This document shows positions 17,772 through 25,800 of a stretch of DNA of 47,560 bases, piece by piece. The translations under genes were made by a program, and so were the position numbers. Each line of letters opens with the position of its first letter. Position 1 is the stretch's first letter. The notes below the pieces were generated by a model. That model was not told the origin of the DNA. It searched no databases and saw only the letters and a list, made by a program, of their open reading frames with translations. Origin of the DNA: Streptomyces sp. ISL-66 (GTDB lineage: Bacteria; Actinomycetota; Actinomycetes; Streptomycetales; Streptomycetaceae); assembly GCF_018614135.1 (NCBI RefSeq), contig NZ_JAGGOW010000030.1:1-47560 (forward strand), written 5' to 3'.

Positions 17772-18176
17772 TTGACGCTGGTTCAGATGCAGCCCCGCTC
17801 CGCACATGCCGACCTCGCCCACCGAACGGTGGACGACGCCATGGAAGCGGCCGGTCCGCAGGTCTGCGACGACATGACCGTCGAGGTGGCCCTGGCCGTC
17901 ACGGCCAGTTCCCGCACGGACCATCTGCTCGTCTGCGACCAGGACGGCCTCTGCACCGGGCTGATCACCCGGGAGCGGCTCAGCACCATCCGCGACAGCG
18001 CCGCGTACACCGACCGGCTCCGTCTGCGCGATGTCCCCAGCGACCATGGGCCGTTCAGCTCGCCCGTGACCACGATGGCCGAGGCCGAGCACGCGATGCG
18101 CTACCGCAAGCTCGCCGCCCTGCCCGTCGTCGATGAACAAGGCAGCGCTGTGGGCATCCTCGCCCTCGCCCGCTGA
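17772..18176 (+). CDS. CBS-domain protein
   Basis: Starting at TTG 17772, placed after a GCAGGAGG site, the product has 134 residues. It contains two CBS repeats: AHRTVDDAM with VALAVTASSRTDHLLVCDQD and GLITRERL, then MAEAEHAMRYRKLAALPVVD with GSAVGILAL. CBS pairs bind adenosine nucleotides and usually regulate a partner. This stand-alone pair lies 48 bp after the helicase stop and 49 bp before the next gene, so helicase, CBS protein and the following gene are likely one transcript. A role as energy sensor for the helicase is only inferred. Confidence 0.85.
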   Translation: MTLVQMQPRSAHADLAHRTVDDAMEAAGPQVCDDMTVEVALAVTASSRTDHLLVCDQDGLCTGLITRERLSTIRDSAAYTDRLRLRDVPSDHGPFSSPVTTMAEAEHAMRYRKLAALPVVDEQGSAVGILALAR

Positions 18177-18225
18177 ACCACCTCACCGTGGTCGGACCGT
18201 CCCCCTCTTCTCCCTGTGAGGCAAC

Positions 18226-18540
18226 ATGCGCTGTGTCATCGCCCGCTTCCCGTTCGACCTGACCAAGACGGGCGTCCTGGAGTCCATGAAGGGCATCAAG
18301 CCTGAGCAGGTCCTCGGCGAGTCCGTGATCATCGGCCGCCGCACCTACCCCGTCAAGCAGGTCGGTCAGGTCCTCACCCGCCAGGACCGCCGCGACTTCA
18401 GTGCCGGCGAAGTCCTCCGCGCCATGACCCAGCTCGGCTTCACGTGCCGCGGAAGCCTTCCCCGAACCGCCGTGGCCACACGCGTACTCAGTCCCCTCCA
18501 GCGGGCCTCCGCCATGCTCGGCACCCCCGCGACCGCCTGA
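18226..18540 (+). CDS. SCO5918-like conserved protein
   Basis: The 104-residue basic protein opens MRCVIARFPFDLTKTGVLES and continues KPEQVLGESVIIGRRTYPVK and RQDRRDFSAGEVLRAMTQLG. I recognise this as the small Streptomyces family called SCO5918-like, which accompanies cold-shock, helicase and CBS genes; its function is unknown. The ATG follows a GTGAGGCAAC site. The gene ends the cold-shock set and is closed by a strong terminator. Confidence 0.75.
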   Translation: MRCVIARFPFDLTKTGVLESMKGIKPEQVLGESVIIGRRTYPVKQVGQVLTRQDRRDFSAGEVLRAMTQLGFTCRGSLPRTAVATRVLSPLQRASAMLGTPATA

Positions 18541-18579
18541 CCGGTGGGCCCGGCGCAAGCCGCCACCCGAACAGCGAAG

Positions 18580-18609
18580 AGGGCCCGACCGGCGTGCCGG
18601 TCGGGCCCT
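18580..18609 (+). terminator. Hairpin terminator after the helicase-CBS transcript
   Basis: Arms GGGCCCGACCGG (18581-18592) and CCGGTCGGGCCC (18597-18608) pair perfectly around a CGTG loop, with an A-T pair extending the stem and TTCC following. Confidence 0.88.
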
Positions 18610-18815
18610 TCCGCGTACCCACAGGGCAAGCGCGGATGGTGGGCCGCCCCCTCCGCGGCGCAGGACGGCCGCACTCGGGCCGCTCCGGTCGGCCGAGGGC
18701 ACATGTGACCGCCGAGGCGACATCGCAGTCGCCGCCGTCCCCGCCCGCGGGCCCGCTCCTGTCCGCGGGTCCGGCGGGGCAAGAGGGCGCGATGAATGTT
18801 CGATCCGACTGAGCC

Positions 18816-18889
18816 CGATTACCTCACAGACACGCATCCAAAAATCTATCCTGGCCGGAGTAGACATTGGGCGGTGGCGTGGTTATGGT
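18816..18889 (+). promoter_or_regulatory. Promoter of long leader, copy 1
   Basis: A -35 hexamer TAGACA (18861-18866), a 17-bp spacer and a -10 hexamer TATGGT (18884-18889) form a vegetative-type promoter. The block before it (CGATTACCTC, then CAGACA, then AAAATCTATCCTGGCC) is also kept at the second copy near 47000, which has identical hexamers and spacing. Conservation at two loci makes this one of the firmer promoters in the window. Confidence 0.75.
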
Positions 18890-18965
18890 TTCTCTCGTAG
18901 CCCAGAGAGACAGCAGGGCCTGGCAGGGACGAACTGCCGGGCAGCAGTACATGCGGTACCCGTAG

Positions 18966-19640
18966 TTGCAGTGCGCAGGACGGTGCGGTGGTGGAGTTTC
19001 GAAGCCAGAGCTTTGCAGGACGGCGACGGGACTGACGACCGGACCGGGTGGCCCGCAGTGATCAGGGGCCACCACGAGCAGTAGCCAGCAGTGAAGTCAG
19101 TGAGCGGCACCCTGGTGAAGGCGTCGACTGCGGGCGCGCGCACCGGGAAGTTCGGCAGTGGGGTTCCAAGCCAGAGCAGACGCAGGATGGGCGACGGGGC
19201 TGGCTGCCGAAGCGTGGTGCTAGGTCAGGCCACGAGTAGGAGAAGCAGTACGCAGTACCGGCAGTAGGCATCACCCGTAGTACCCGCAGTTGCAGTGCGT
19301 AGGACGGTGCGGTGGTGGAGTTCCGAAGCCAGAGCTTTGCAGGACGGCGACGGGACTGACGACCGGACCGGGTGGCCCGCAGTGATCAGGGGCCACCACG
19401 AGCAGTACCGCAGTTATCGCAGTGGCAGTACCCGTAAGTGCAGTACCTGTAAGTGCAGTTCTCGTAAGTGCAGTACCTGTAAGTGCAGTGCCCAGCAGTG
19501 AAGTCAGTGAGCAGCACCTTGGTGAAGGCGTCGAGTGCAGGCGCGGCCACCAGGAAGTTCGGCAGTGGGGTTCCAAGCCAGAGCAGACGCAGGATGGGCG
19601 ACGGGGCTGGCTGCCGAAGCGGCGCTAGATCAGGCCGCGA
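18966..19640 (+). repeat. Long tandem duplication (324-bp offset) in the leader
   Basis: The module opening TTGCAGTGCG at 18966 starts again at 19290. Shared parts include GCGGTGGTGGAGTT, GACGGGACTGACGACCGGAC, CAGTGATCAGGGGCCACCAC and GCAGACGCAGGATGGGCGAC. The offset is 324 bp in the first half and 407 bp in the second, because copy two carries an extra insert of about 83 bp. The second leader copy at the window end has only one such module. Confidence 0.85.
19426..19485 (+). repeat. 15-bp tandem repeat, four units
   Basis: The units are CAGTACCCGTAAGTG, CAGTACCTGTAAGTG, CAGTTCTCGTAAGTG and CAGTACCTGTAAGTG, followed by a partial unit. They account for most of the extra 83 bp in the second half of the 324-bp duplication. 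Related CAGTAC strings recur through both leader copies. Confidence 0.9.
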
Positions 19641-19920
19641 GCAGTACAAGCGGTTCGCAGTAGAGCAGTAAGCATCACCAGCATTACGCAGTCCCCCGCT
19701 TGGTAAGTAGTTGATCATCGAGGGAAGAACGGAGGGGCTTAGCGCCATCAGGATCGCCCGGGTCGGCAGGTTGAAACCCGGGTACCGCAGGACATCGTTA
19801 GTGAGGTGGTCTCCGGTCAAGCAACCGCGATCCCCGCACCCCGACCACGTATGACTCGGGTCTGCGGACACAGAAGGCCGGCGCAGTATCAGGGTCGGCA
19901 GATGGTGTAGTAGTTCCTTC

Positions 19921-19951
19921 GGGGCCCTGGTGCCATAGGCACCAGGGCCCC
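19921..19951 (+). terminator. Perfect 14-bp hairpin just before the MerR-type gene (attenuator candidate)
   Basis: GGGGCCCTGGTGCC (19921-19934) pairs fully with GGCACCAGGGCCCC (19938-19951) around an ATA loop. It ends 25 bp before the ATG, so it would either end the leader RNA or attenuate the MerR-type gene. The sequence up to and into the loop is kept at the second copy up to the window end. Confidence 0.75.
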
Positions 19952-19976
19952 TCCACGTGTTCCGGAAAGAGGTGCA

Positions 19977-20315
19977 ATGACAGCAGATGACTCGTTCGGC
20001 CGGCTCGATGACGACGACTACCCCGCCTACACCATGGGCCGGGCCGCCGAGATGCTCGGCACCACCCAAGGTTTCCTGCGCGCCATCGGTGAAGCCCGCC
20101 TCATCACCCCGCTGCGCTCGGACGGCGGCCACCGCCGCTACTCCCGCTACCAGCTGCGCATCGCCGCCCGCGCCCGCGAACTCGTCGACCACGGAACCCC
20201 GATCGACTCCGCCTGCCGGATCATCATCCTGGAAGACCAGCTCGAAGAAGCCCAGCGCATCAACGCCGAATACCGCCACGCCGGCAAATCTTCCGCTCCA
20301 GCGGCATCGGCCTGA
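19977..20315 (+). CDS. MerR-type HTH regulator
   Basis: The 112-residue protein has a MerR-like winged helix (about 18-70: YTMGRAAEMLGTTQGFLRAI, then ARLITPLRSDGGHRRYSRYQ) and a short C-terminal helix (about 85-105, IIILEDQLEEAQRINAEYRH) that can form an antiparallel coiled coil. The ligand-binding tail of classical MerR proteins is missing, so any signal may come from elsewhere, perhaps from the leader. The ATG has AAGAGGTG upstream. Position after the long leader and near the cold-shock set suggests a stress-linked regulator; its targets are unknown. Confidence 0.88.
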   Translation: MTADDSFGRLDDDDYPAYTMGRAAEMLGTTQGFLRAIGEARLITPLRSDGGHRRYSRYQLRIAARARELVDHGTPIDSACRIIILEDQLEEAQRINAEYRHAGKSSAPAASA

Positions 20316-20595
20316 GGTGATCGTGCCCGTCGGCATCGGCGGGCACCCGATCTTGAAGCAGCCTCGAGGTGACGGGGGTGCGCGGGCGCGTGGCCTCTTC
20401 GGCTTCTCCCCAGGAGCGTCCTGATCCCGGACGGCGCCATCACCCACATCGATACAGCAGCGCAGGCGGTGAAAGTCTCGGCTGCGCAGGAAGACATCAA
20501 CTGAGGCTGTGGAACTCGTGTAATTCGGGCGGGTCAGGGGAACGATCTGGGCTTCCGAACGGGCCTCTCCGCTCTCCTACGCTCAAGGACCGCCG
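20316..20595. other. Terminator-like hairpin and short gene remnant
   Basis: A hairpin GTGCCCG/CGGGCAC (20323-20329 with 20340-20346) lies just past the MerR-type stop and probably ends that transcript. A plus-strand piece reading DGAITHIDTAAQAVKVSAAQ ends in TGA near 20503 and looks like the tail of a lost gene. Confidence 0.45.
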
Positions 20596-21156
20596 ATGCT
20601 TCCCGAGTTCCGCTCCCACGCGTCCGTCCCCCTTTCCCATCAGCTGGAACAGCGGCTGGGGCTGGATCCACGTCTCGAAGCCGGCCGCATCGACGTGGAG
20701 CGCGTCGCGAACATCGCCGTCGTCGCATCGGCACACTCCGACGGATACGCGGCCACCGCACACCTCCTCGGCCTACTGGCAGCACTCCCCGCCCCCACCG
20801 AGTCCGGAGAGCACTTCTGGTCGGACCTGTGGAGGTCTTCGGGCTCCCTCTACTTGCTGCCCGCCAACATCAAGGCGTGCGTGCTGAGTTCACTGGCAGG
20901 AGAAGGCACCGGCCTGGCCGGCCAGATCCTCTCGGCCTTCGACGAGATGACCCCGCCCCAGCGCATCGCGGCCGGAGAAGTCATCGGCCAGGCACTCGCC
21001 GAGTCCGACCGCCTCCCCGACCTGAAAACGCAGGTCATCGGTGAGCTGTGGCTCCGCGACCTCGAACTCACCGCCTGGCGCGTCCTGCACGCGAACCACA
21101 AATCAGCCGATCCGTCCAGGCGGGAGGCCTTCTTCGACGCGTGGACGAGCGTCTGA
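20596..21156 (+). CDS. Hypothetical helical protein
   Basis: The 186-residue product starts at ATG 20596 with AAGGACC upstream. It is mostly helical and soluble, with no signal peptide or membrane segment. Features such as SAHSDGYAATAHLLGLLAAL, CVLSSLAGEGTGLAGQILSA and ELWLRDLELTAWRVLHANHK suggest an alpha-solenoid or HEAT-like fold. I do not recognise the family. The gene stands alone and ends at a strong bidirectional terminator shared with the convergent membrane-protein gene. Confidence 0.6.
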   Translation: MLPEFRSHASVPLSHQLEQRLGLDPRLEAGRIDVERVANIAVVASAHSDGYAATAHLLGLLAALPAPTESGEHFWSDLWRSSGSLYLLPANIKACVLSSLAGEGTGLAGQILSAFDEMTPPQRIAAGEVIGQALAESDRLPDLKTQVIGELWLRDLELTAWRVLHANHKSADPSRREAFFDAWTSV

Positions 21157-21204
21157 TCCGCAACGTCACCCGTGCCGTTCGGCCCCGGCCGCACCCGTAG
21201 AACC

Positions 21205-21243
21205 GGTGAGGGGAGGGATCACTGGCGTCCCCCTCCCCTCACC
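21205..21243. terminator. Bidirectional hairpin terminator
   Basis: GGTGAGGGGAGGG (21205-21217) pairs perfectly with CCCTCCCCTCACC (21231-21243). It lies between two convergent genes and can serve both. Confidence 0.85.
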
Positions 21244-21272
21244 CCCGGCGGCATGTCCGCATGGCCGTACGG

Positions 21273-21731
21273 CTAGACCTGCGCACTCCTGGCGTCGCGC
21301 CGCCGCGCTACGTAGCGGAGCAGGGCCCAGATCGCCGCGGCGTTGACCAGGGCGCTGACCAGGACCGTGGCGTAGAAGCCGAAGCCGTCCAGCATGTCGA
21401 GCTTGGCGGACTCGGAAGTGTCCGGCGCCACCCAGTCCGCGGGGAGCGGGTCCGACTCCGAGGGGTAGTCCGTGGGCAGCTTCGTGGGCGGCTCGGAGCC
21501 GTACTGGGGATGGGGATCCATGGGCGGGGCCGAGTCCAGGGCGTCCGCCGCGGGTCCGAAGGACGTCAGCAGCAAGACGCTGACCGGCGCCGTGGCCAGG
21601 ATCGGCCAGACTCCGAAGAGCCCGCTGTATCCGTTCCACTGGGCGACCGCGAGGTAGACCAGCATCGCGACCACCAGCGCCAGGTACGCACCGGGCACCC
21701 ACATCTCAGCCTTCGACCAGCGCCGCACCAT
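21273..21731 (-). CDS. Membrane protein of unknown function
   Basis: I chose ATG 21731 (MVRRWSKAEMWVPG) because GGGGAACG precedes it; a longer frame adds 16 unlikely residues. The 152-residue protein has membrane helices at about 11-29 (GAYLALVVAMLVYLAVA), 33-55 (SGLFGVWPILATAPVSVLLL) and 117-140 (FGFYATVLVSALVNAAAIWA), with an acidic Pro-rich loop between the second and third. It resembles the small Streptomyces membrane family named after SCO4225, but I am not certain. No operon partner is visible. Confidence 0.7.
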   Translation of the reverse strand: MVRRWSKAEMWVPGAYLALVVAMLVYLAVAQWNGYSGLFGVWPILATAPVSVLLLTSFGPAADALDSAPPMDPHPQYGSEPPTKLPTDYPSESDPLPADWVAPDTSESAKLDMLDGFGFYATVLVSALVNAAAIWALLRYVARRRDARSAQV

Positions 21732-22158
21732 GACGTTCCCCGTTCCGTTCCGCTTCGTTCCGCTTCGTTCGACCTGCACCCAGTCTCGGAGCTGCCGAGG
21801 ACCGCCACCTGAGTACGCCTACTCATCCTGCTCGGCCCTGAGTACCTGGTCAGAGCCGTGCACGGCAAGCACGCCGGGGACACCGCGCAACGTATCCCCC
21901 CATGTCCGGCACACGGCGCCGGAGGATTCCGCGACTGGGCCACGGCCCCGGCCCCGAGTCCGCCGGCACGGACGGCGCCCCGCAGGACGTGGGCGATCTC
22001 CTCGGGCTTGAGGTCGATGCCCGGACGGCACCGCCGTCTCGATCGACGAGGTCACGCCCGGGAAGGAACTCCAGGGCGCGTACGACCTGACGGTCGAGGA
22101 CTGCCCATGGAGACTCTCGGGGCGGAGGACTAGGAGTGCTACTCGGTCGGCAGCCATG
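21732..22158. other. Intergenic with possible decayed coding piece
   Basis: Between the membrane-protein promoter and the tRNA-like scar the plus strand around 22025-22125 reads TAVSIDEVTPGKELQGAYDL then TVEDCPW, which looks like protein, but the surrounding frame is broken. I cannot name it. It may be the tail of a gene disrupted by the integration that left the scar at 22159. Confidence 0.35.
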
Positions 22159-22260
22159 GACATGGTCAAGTGCCGGGTGCTTCCCAAGCTGTAGAGCGGG
22201 TTCGATTCCCGTCATCCGCTCAAACAAGAAGGCCCAGGTCAGCGACCTGGGCCTTCTTCA
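22159..22260 (+). repeat. tRNA-Gly 3'-end remnant plus terminator, copy 2 (candidate att scar)
   Basis: GACATGGTCAAGTGCCGGGTG is shared with copy 1 at 366. The sequence then gives TTCCCAA (22181), a T-arm, and the acceptor strand CATCCGCTC. Its terminator has perfect 15-bp arms (22226-22240 and 22244-22258). The 5' tRNA half is again absent and the anticodon stem is broken. Copies 1 and 2 lie in the same orientation about 21.8 kb apart and bracket the toxin, IS, Mrr, integrase and cold-shock region. Confidence 0.75.
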
Positions 22261-22307
22261 TTGCCTGGACCTCTCAGCCCCCGCCCTGCCCTCCGTGGGC
22301 CCCGCGC

Positions 22308-22757
22308 TCACGGCCGATGGGTTTCCCACCAGCCGGTCAGCTCCGCCACGCGGGCGTCGAACCGGCGGTCGAGGAACGACATCGGCGCCGCCAGGGTCAG
22401 GCGTTCGCCGGTCACGAGGCAGACGCTCACCCGGCGCACTCCGGCGGTGCGGTGGACGTCGATGCCCGAGACGTTCGCCCAGGGGATGCGGCGCTCCCGT
22501 TGCCCGAAGGCCGTGAAGGCCACCAGGCATTCGGGGGTCAGCCGGACCCCCCTGAGGCGCGGCATGACCAGCGCGCCCACGACACCCGCGCCGGCCGCGT
22601 ACGCGCAGTCCCGAAGCTCGGCGGCCGTCATGGGGTCCGCGGTCCACCGCAGGCCCAGCTGGAGCAGGCCCGTCGCCAGGGCAAGGCCCAGGACGACCGG
22701 GACGGCGACCTGTGCGGCGGTCAGCCGCAGTTCAACGGTTTCTTCCGTGTGCCGCAC
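22308..22757 (-). CDS. Small PH-domain membrane protein, possible immunity partner of the RHS protein
   Basis: From GTG 22757 (AGGTGATGCC upstream) the product has 149 residues. It has two membrane helices (about 13-36 and 47-65) and a C-terminal bacterial PH-like domain (RGVRLTPECLVAFTAFGQRE, RRIPWANVSGIDVHR, then VCLVTGERLTLAAPMS). Similar short proteins occur widely in Streptomyces with no known role. The gene follows the 6.2-kb RHS gene on the same strand after 75 bp that include a terminator. Immunity genes often sit exactly here, so a protective role is possible but not shown. Confidence 0.7.
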   Translation of the reverse strand: MRHTEETVELRLTAAQVAVPVVLGLALATGLLQLGLRWTADPMTAAELRDCAYAAGAGVVGALVMPRLRGVRLTPECLVAFTAFGQRERRIPWANVSGIDVHRTAGVRRVSVCLVTGERLTLAAPMSFLDRRFDARVAELTGWWETHRP

Positions 22758-22786
22758 CGCGGCATCACCTGCCTTTCCTTTGCCGG

Positions 22787-22830
22787 GAGTGGGGGGCGTG
22801 GGGGCCCGACCGGGTCCCCACGCCCCACTC
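22787..22830 (-). terminator. Hairpin terminator at the end of the RHS gene
   Basis: GAGTGGGG..CGTGGGG and CCCCACGCCCCACTC form a long stem with a two-base bulge, directly after the RHS stop codon on the minus strand. Confidence 0.7.
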
Positions 22831-22832
22831 GG

Positions 22833-25800
22833 CTAACCCCTACAGTTGCGGTTTCCGGAGCTCACGTTGCCGGGGCGGGCCCAGCCCCAGACCCAGCCGT
22901 AGCTGACGGTGGCACCCATCTGCCAGGTGAAGCACCCACCGCGTTCCGCCGCGGCGTTGATGTGGTGGACCGACCACCAGGTGTAGGCCCAGGCGAGCGC
23001 GACGCACACGCCGACGGCGACGGGGTGGGTGAGGCGGGCACACAGGTAGGCCTCGGCGAATGCCGCGCCTGCGCTGCCCAGGGTGCCGAGGTCCTCCTTG
23101 AGCATCTTGGTGTGGAAGCGGGTGACGTAGAAGGTGCACGAGAACGTGTACCCCCACCATCTCCAGCTGGTTCCGCAGGTGCGGACGTACGCCATCCGGC
23201 CCGAGGGGTCGAACTGGTTGCCCGGGTCCTGGTTGGCGTAGTCGTACGCGGTGGCCGAGCCGCCGTACACCGGGTCCGAGGTGAGGAAGCGCCCGGTGGC
23301 GGGGCTGTACATGCGCACGCCCATCAGCATGGTGCCAGTCACCGTCTCGGAGGAGCGCTGCTGGCCGCCGAGCCATCCGTAGCGGGCGGACTGCTGCCCG
23401 GTGCGCGGGTTGCCGAACTCGTCGGCGTCCAGGGCCACCGGGGCCTTGGACGTGTCGAGCGGGAGCAGCATCGCGACGTCGCCGTGGATGTTGGTGAGCT
23501 GGAGGATCACATTGCCGGTCTTGCCGGTGGTGGCCGCCAGCGCGCCGGTCGCGGAGGTGATGTGCCGGGTCACGGCGCCGGTGGTGATGTCCTCGGTGAT
23601 CCAGCGCGGGCTGTCGCCGTCACCGCTGTAGTGGTTGACCTTGGACGCGGTCTGGGTCCAGTTGGAGCCGCTGCCGGTCTCGGTCGTCCACGAACGGTAG
23701 CGCAGCGCGGAGTCCAGCTGCCAGGTCTGGCGCAGGGTACCGGCCGTCTGCTGCTGGGCGAGGTCGTTCACGTAGTACGCGTTGGTGCTGCCCGGGGCGG
23801 CCGTGGTGCGGCCGAGGTTGTCGTAGCCGTAGCCGGCGTCGACGATCCGGTCCGCGCTGTCGTAGGTGAAGGTGGTGGAGGTGCCTCCGGTGGACGTGCA
23901 GTCGGCGCCGGGGGCGGCGACGGCGCGGGTGAGCGAGGTGCGGTTGCTGCGGTTGTCGAAGGCGTACGTGCGCCGGGTGCAGACCGTGTCGGCGGTGTCG
24001 TCCACCGTCTTGAGGCGGCCGGCGGCGTCGTAGCCGTAGGACTGTCCCGACCAGCCCGCGTGGTTGGCGACCTGGCCGTGCGCGGACTGGGCCACCGTGT
24101 CGGTGTAGACGGTCGTGCCGTCGCTGTCCCGGGTATACGTGCGGGCGGTGGTGGTGCCGGTGGCGTCGGTGACGATGCCGAGGGTGTACCCGCCGGGCAG
24201 CTTCTCGGTGCTGACCAGGCCGTCCGCGTCGTAGGTGATCGCGGATGCGCCGGCGACGGAGTCGCCGGCCGCGGTGGCCATGCCGCGGGGGTCGGCCGTG
24301 GTGTCGTAGGTGAGCGTGGTGGTCGACGGCGCGTTGTCGGTGATCTTGACGGGGCGGCCGAGCAGGTCGTACTCGGTCGTCGTGATGCCGCCGTCGGCGT
24401 CGCCGTACGAGATCTGGCGGCCCAGTTTGTCGTACGCCCTGGTGATCGTGCCCCCGGTAGCGGAGGTGGTCTTCACCGGACGGCCGGTGGCCGTGTCGTA
24501 CTCGGTGGTCGCCTCGGGGACGGCCTGGCCGATGCCCGCCGTGATCGTGACCTTGGTCGGGCGCCCTGCCGCGTCATACGTGGTGGTGGTGGTCCTGGCG
24601 GTCCCGTTCGCGGTCTCGGTGCTCTTGGCCGCGGTGCCCCACCAGCTGTACTCGGTGGTGGTGGTCGGCAGCTGCGACGGGTTGGTGCCGCCGCCGGTGA
24701 TGGTGCCCGCCGGACCGGTGGTGCAGACCTGGTCGGCCCACTCCGGGCGGCCCTGGCAGGTGCCGGTGCCGGTGCCGGACCAGTACGTGGTCACGCGGGT
24801 GGCGGCGTCGGTGCCGGTGGCGCCGGGCAGCAGCTTCTTGGTGACGCGGCCCTGGGCGTCGTATTCGGTCTTCTCGGTGATGGCCAGTCCGGCCGGGTCC
24901 TTGATCTGCTGGGTGGGCAGGCCCTTGGCCCAGTCGTAGACGGTCTGCGCGACGCGGACCTCGCCTTGGACGGTCGGGTGCTCACGCACCTGGGCGCCCG
25001 TGGTGACCTTGGTGATCTGGTTCTTGACCTTGGCGGTGCCGTCGGTGGGGCGGCCCGCGTCGTACTCGTTGACCGTCCAGGAGCGGGCGGTGACGGAGGT
25101 GCCGGCGGTGACCAGGAGGGTGGCGCCGTCCTTCAGGTCCGCCGTGAGGTCGATCCGGTGCAGCGGGCCGAACTCCTCGAGTTCGCGGATGCCGCTGCCG
25201 TCGTAGACCGATGTGGTGGACAGCAGGTTCGCGCGCTCCCCGGACGGCAGCTGCGCGATGCCCAGCTCGGCCTGCTTGGCGCGGTCCGGGGCGGTCAGGC
25301 CGAGGGCCAGCGAGCGGTTGGCGGCGGTCAGCTCGCGCACGGAGTTGCCGAACCGGTCGTACTCGCGGCTGGTGATGTGGCCGCCGGGGGCGGCCGTGTT
25401 CACCTCCTGGCCGGATACCCCGAGGTAGTGGATTCCGGCGCGGCCGTAGGAGGTGGCGGTGAGGGCGTCGCCCGAGTTGGCGGCCGGGACGCTGTCGGGA
25501 GCGAAGACGGCGGTGGCGTCGGTGGGCGCCTCCACCTGCCCCCAGGTGCGGACGTCCGTGGCGCCCATGGCGTACGGGGCCTTCGTACCGGTCAGCGGCA
25601 CTTCGTAGACGACCGAGATCTGGGCGGTGCCCTGCTGCACATCGGCGCTGCCCTGGGCGAGCCCGGAGCGGGACGCCTTCAGCAGCATGCCGTCACCGGC
25701 GGTGGCGGAGCTGCCGGCCTGGCCGTAGGTGAAAGTCCAGGGCAGCTCGCCGGCCGGGGTGAGCCCGGTGACGCGGCCCGCCGAGTCGTAGCCGTACTCG

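Larger units (their letters stand above)
18896..19976 (+). ncRNA. Candidate structured leader RNA upstream of MerR-type gene, copy 1
   Basis: About 1.08 kb separate the promoter from the MerR-type start with no supportable reading frame. The 5' part (18890-19690) is filled with repeats. The 3' part (about 19699-19951) is closely matched at 47319-47560, including 37 positions at 19801-19837 with one difference. It keeps a CCCGGG/CCCGGG stem whose loop sequence differs between copies, as expected for RNA structure. It ends in a perfect hairpin at 19921-19951. I infer a transcribed regulatory RNA, either acting on its own or controlling the MerR-type gene in cis. I cannot assign an Rfam family. 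Confidence 0.6.

Noticed and set aside
19255..19700. CRISPR array suggested by repeated CAGTAC strings
   Set aside because: Repeat units are 6-15 bp, irregular and lack spacers of constant length, and no cas gene is near.
19386..20447. Minus-strand open frame over the leader and MerR-type gene
   Set aside because: It runs across promoter-linked repeats and antisense to a clear HTH gene, has no ribosome binding site and no domain.
22025..22125. Hint/intein fragment suggested by TAVSIDEVTPGKELQG
   Set aside because: No conserved Hint residues (N-terminal Cys, TxxH block, HN) are present, and the frame is broken on both sides.
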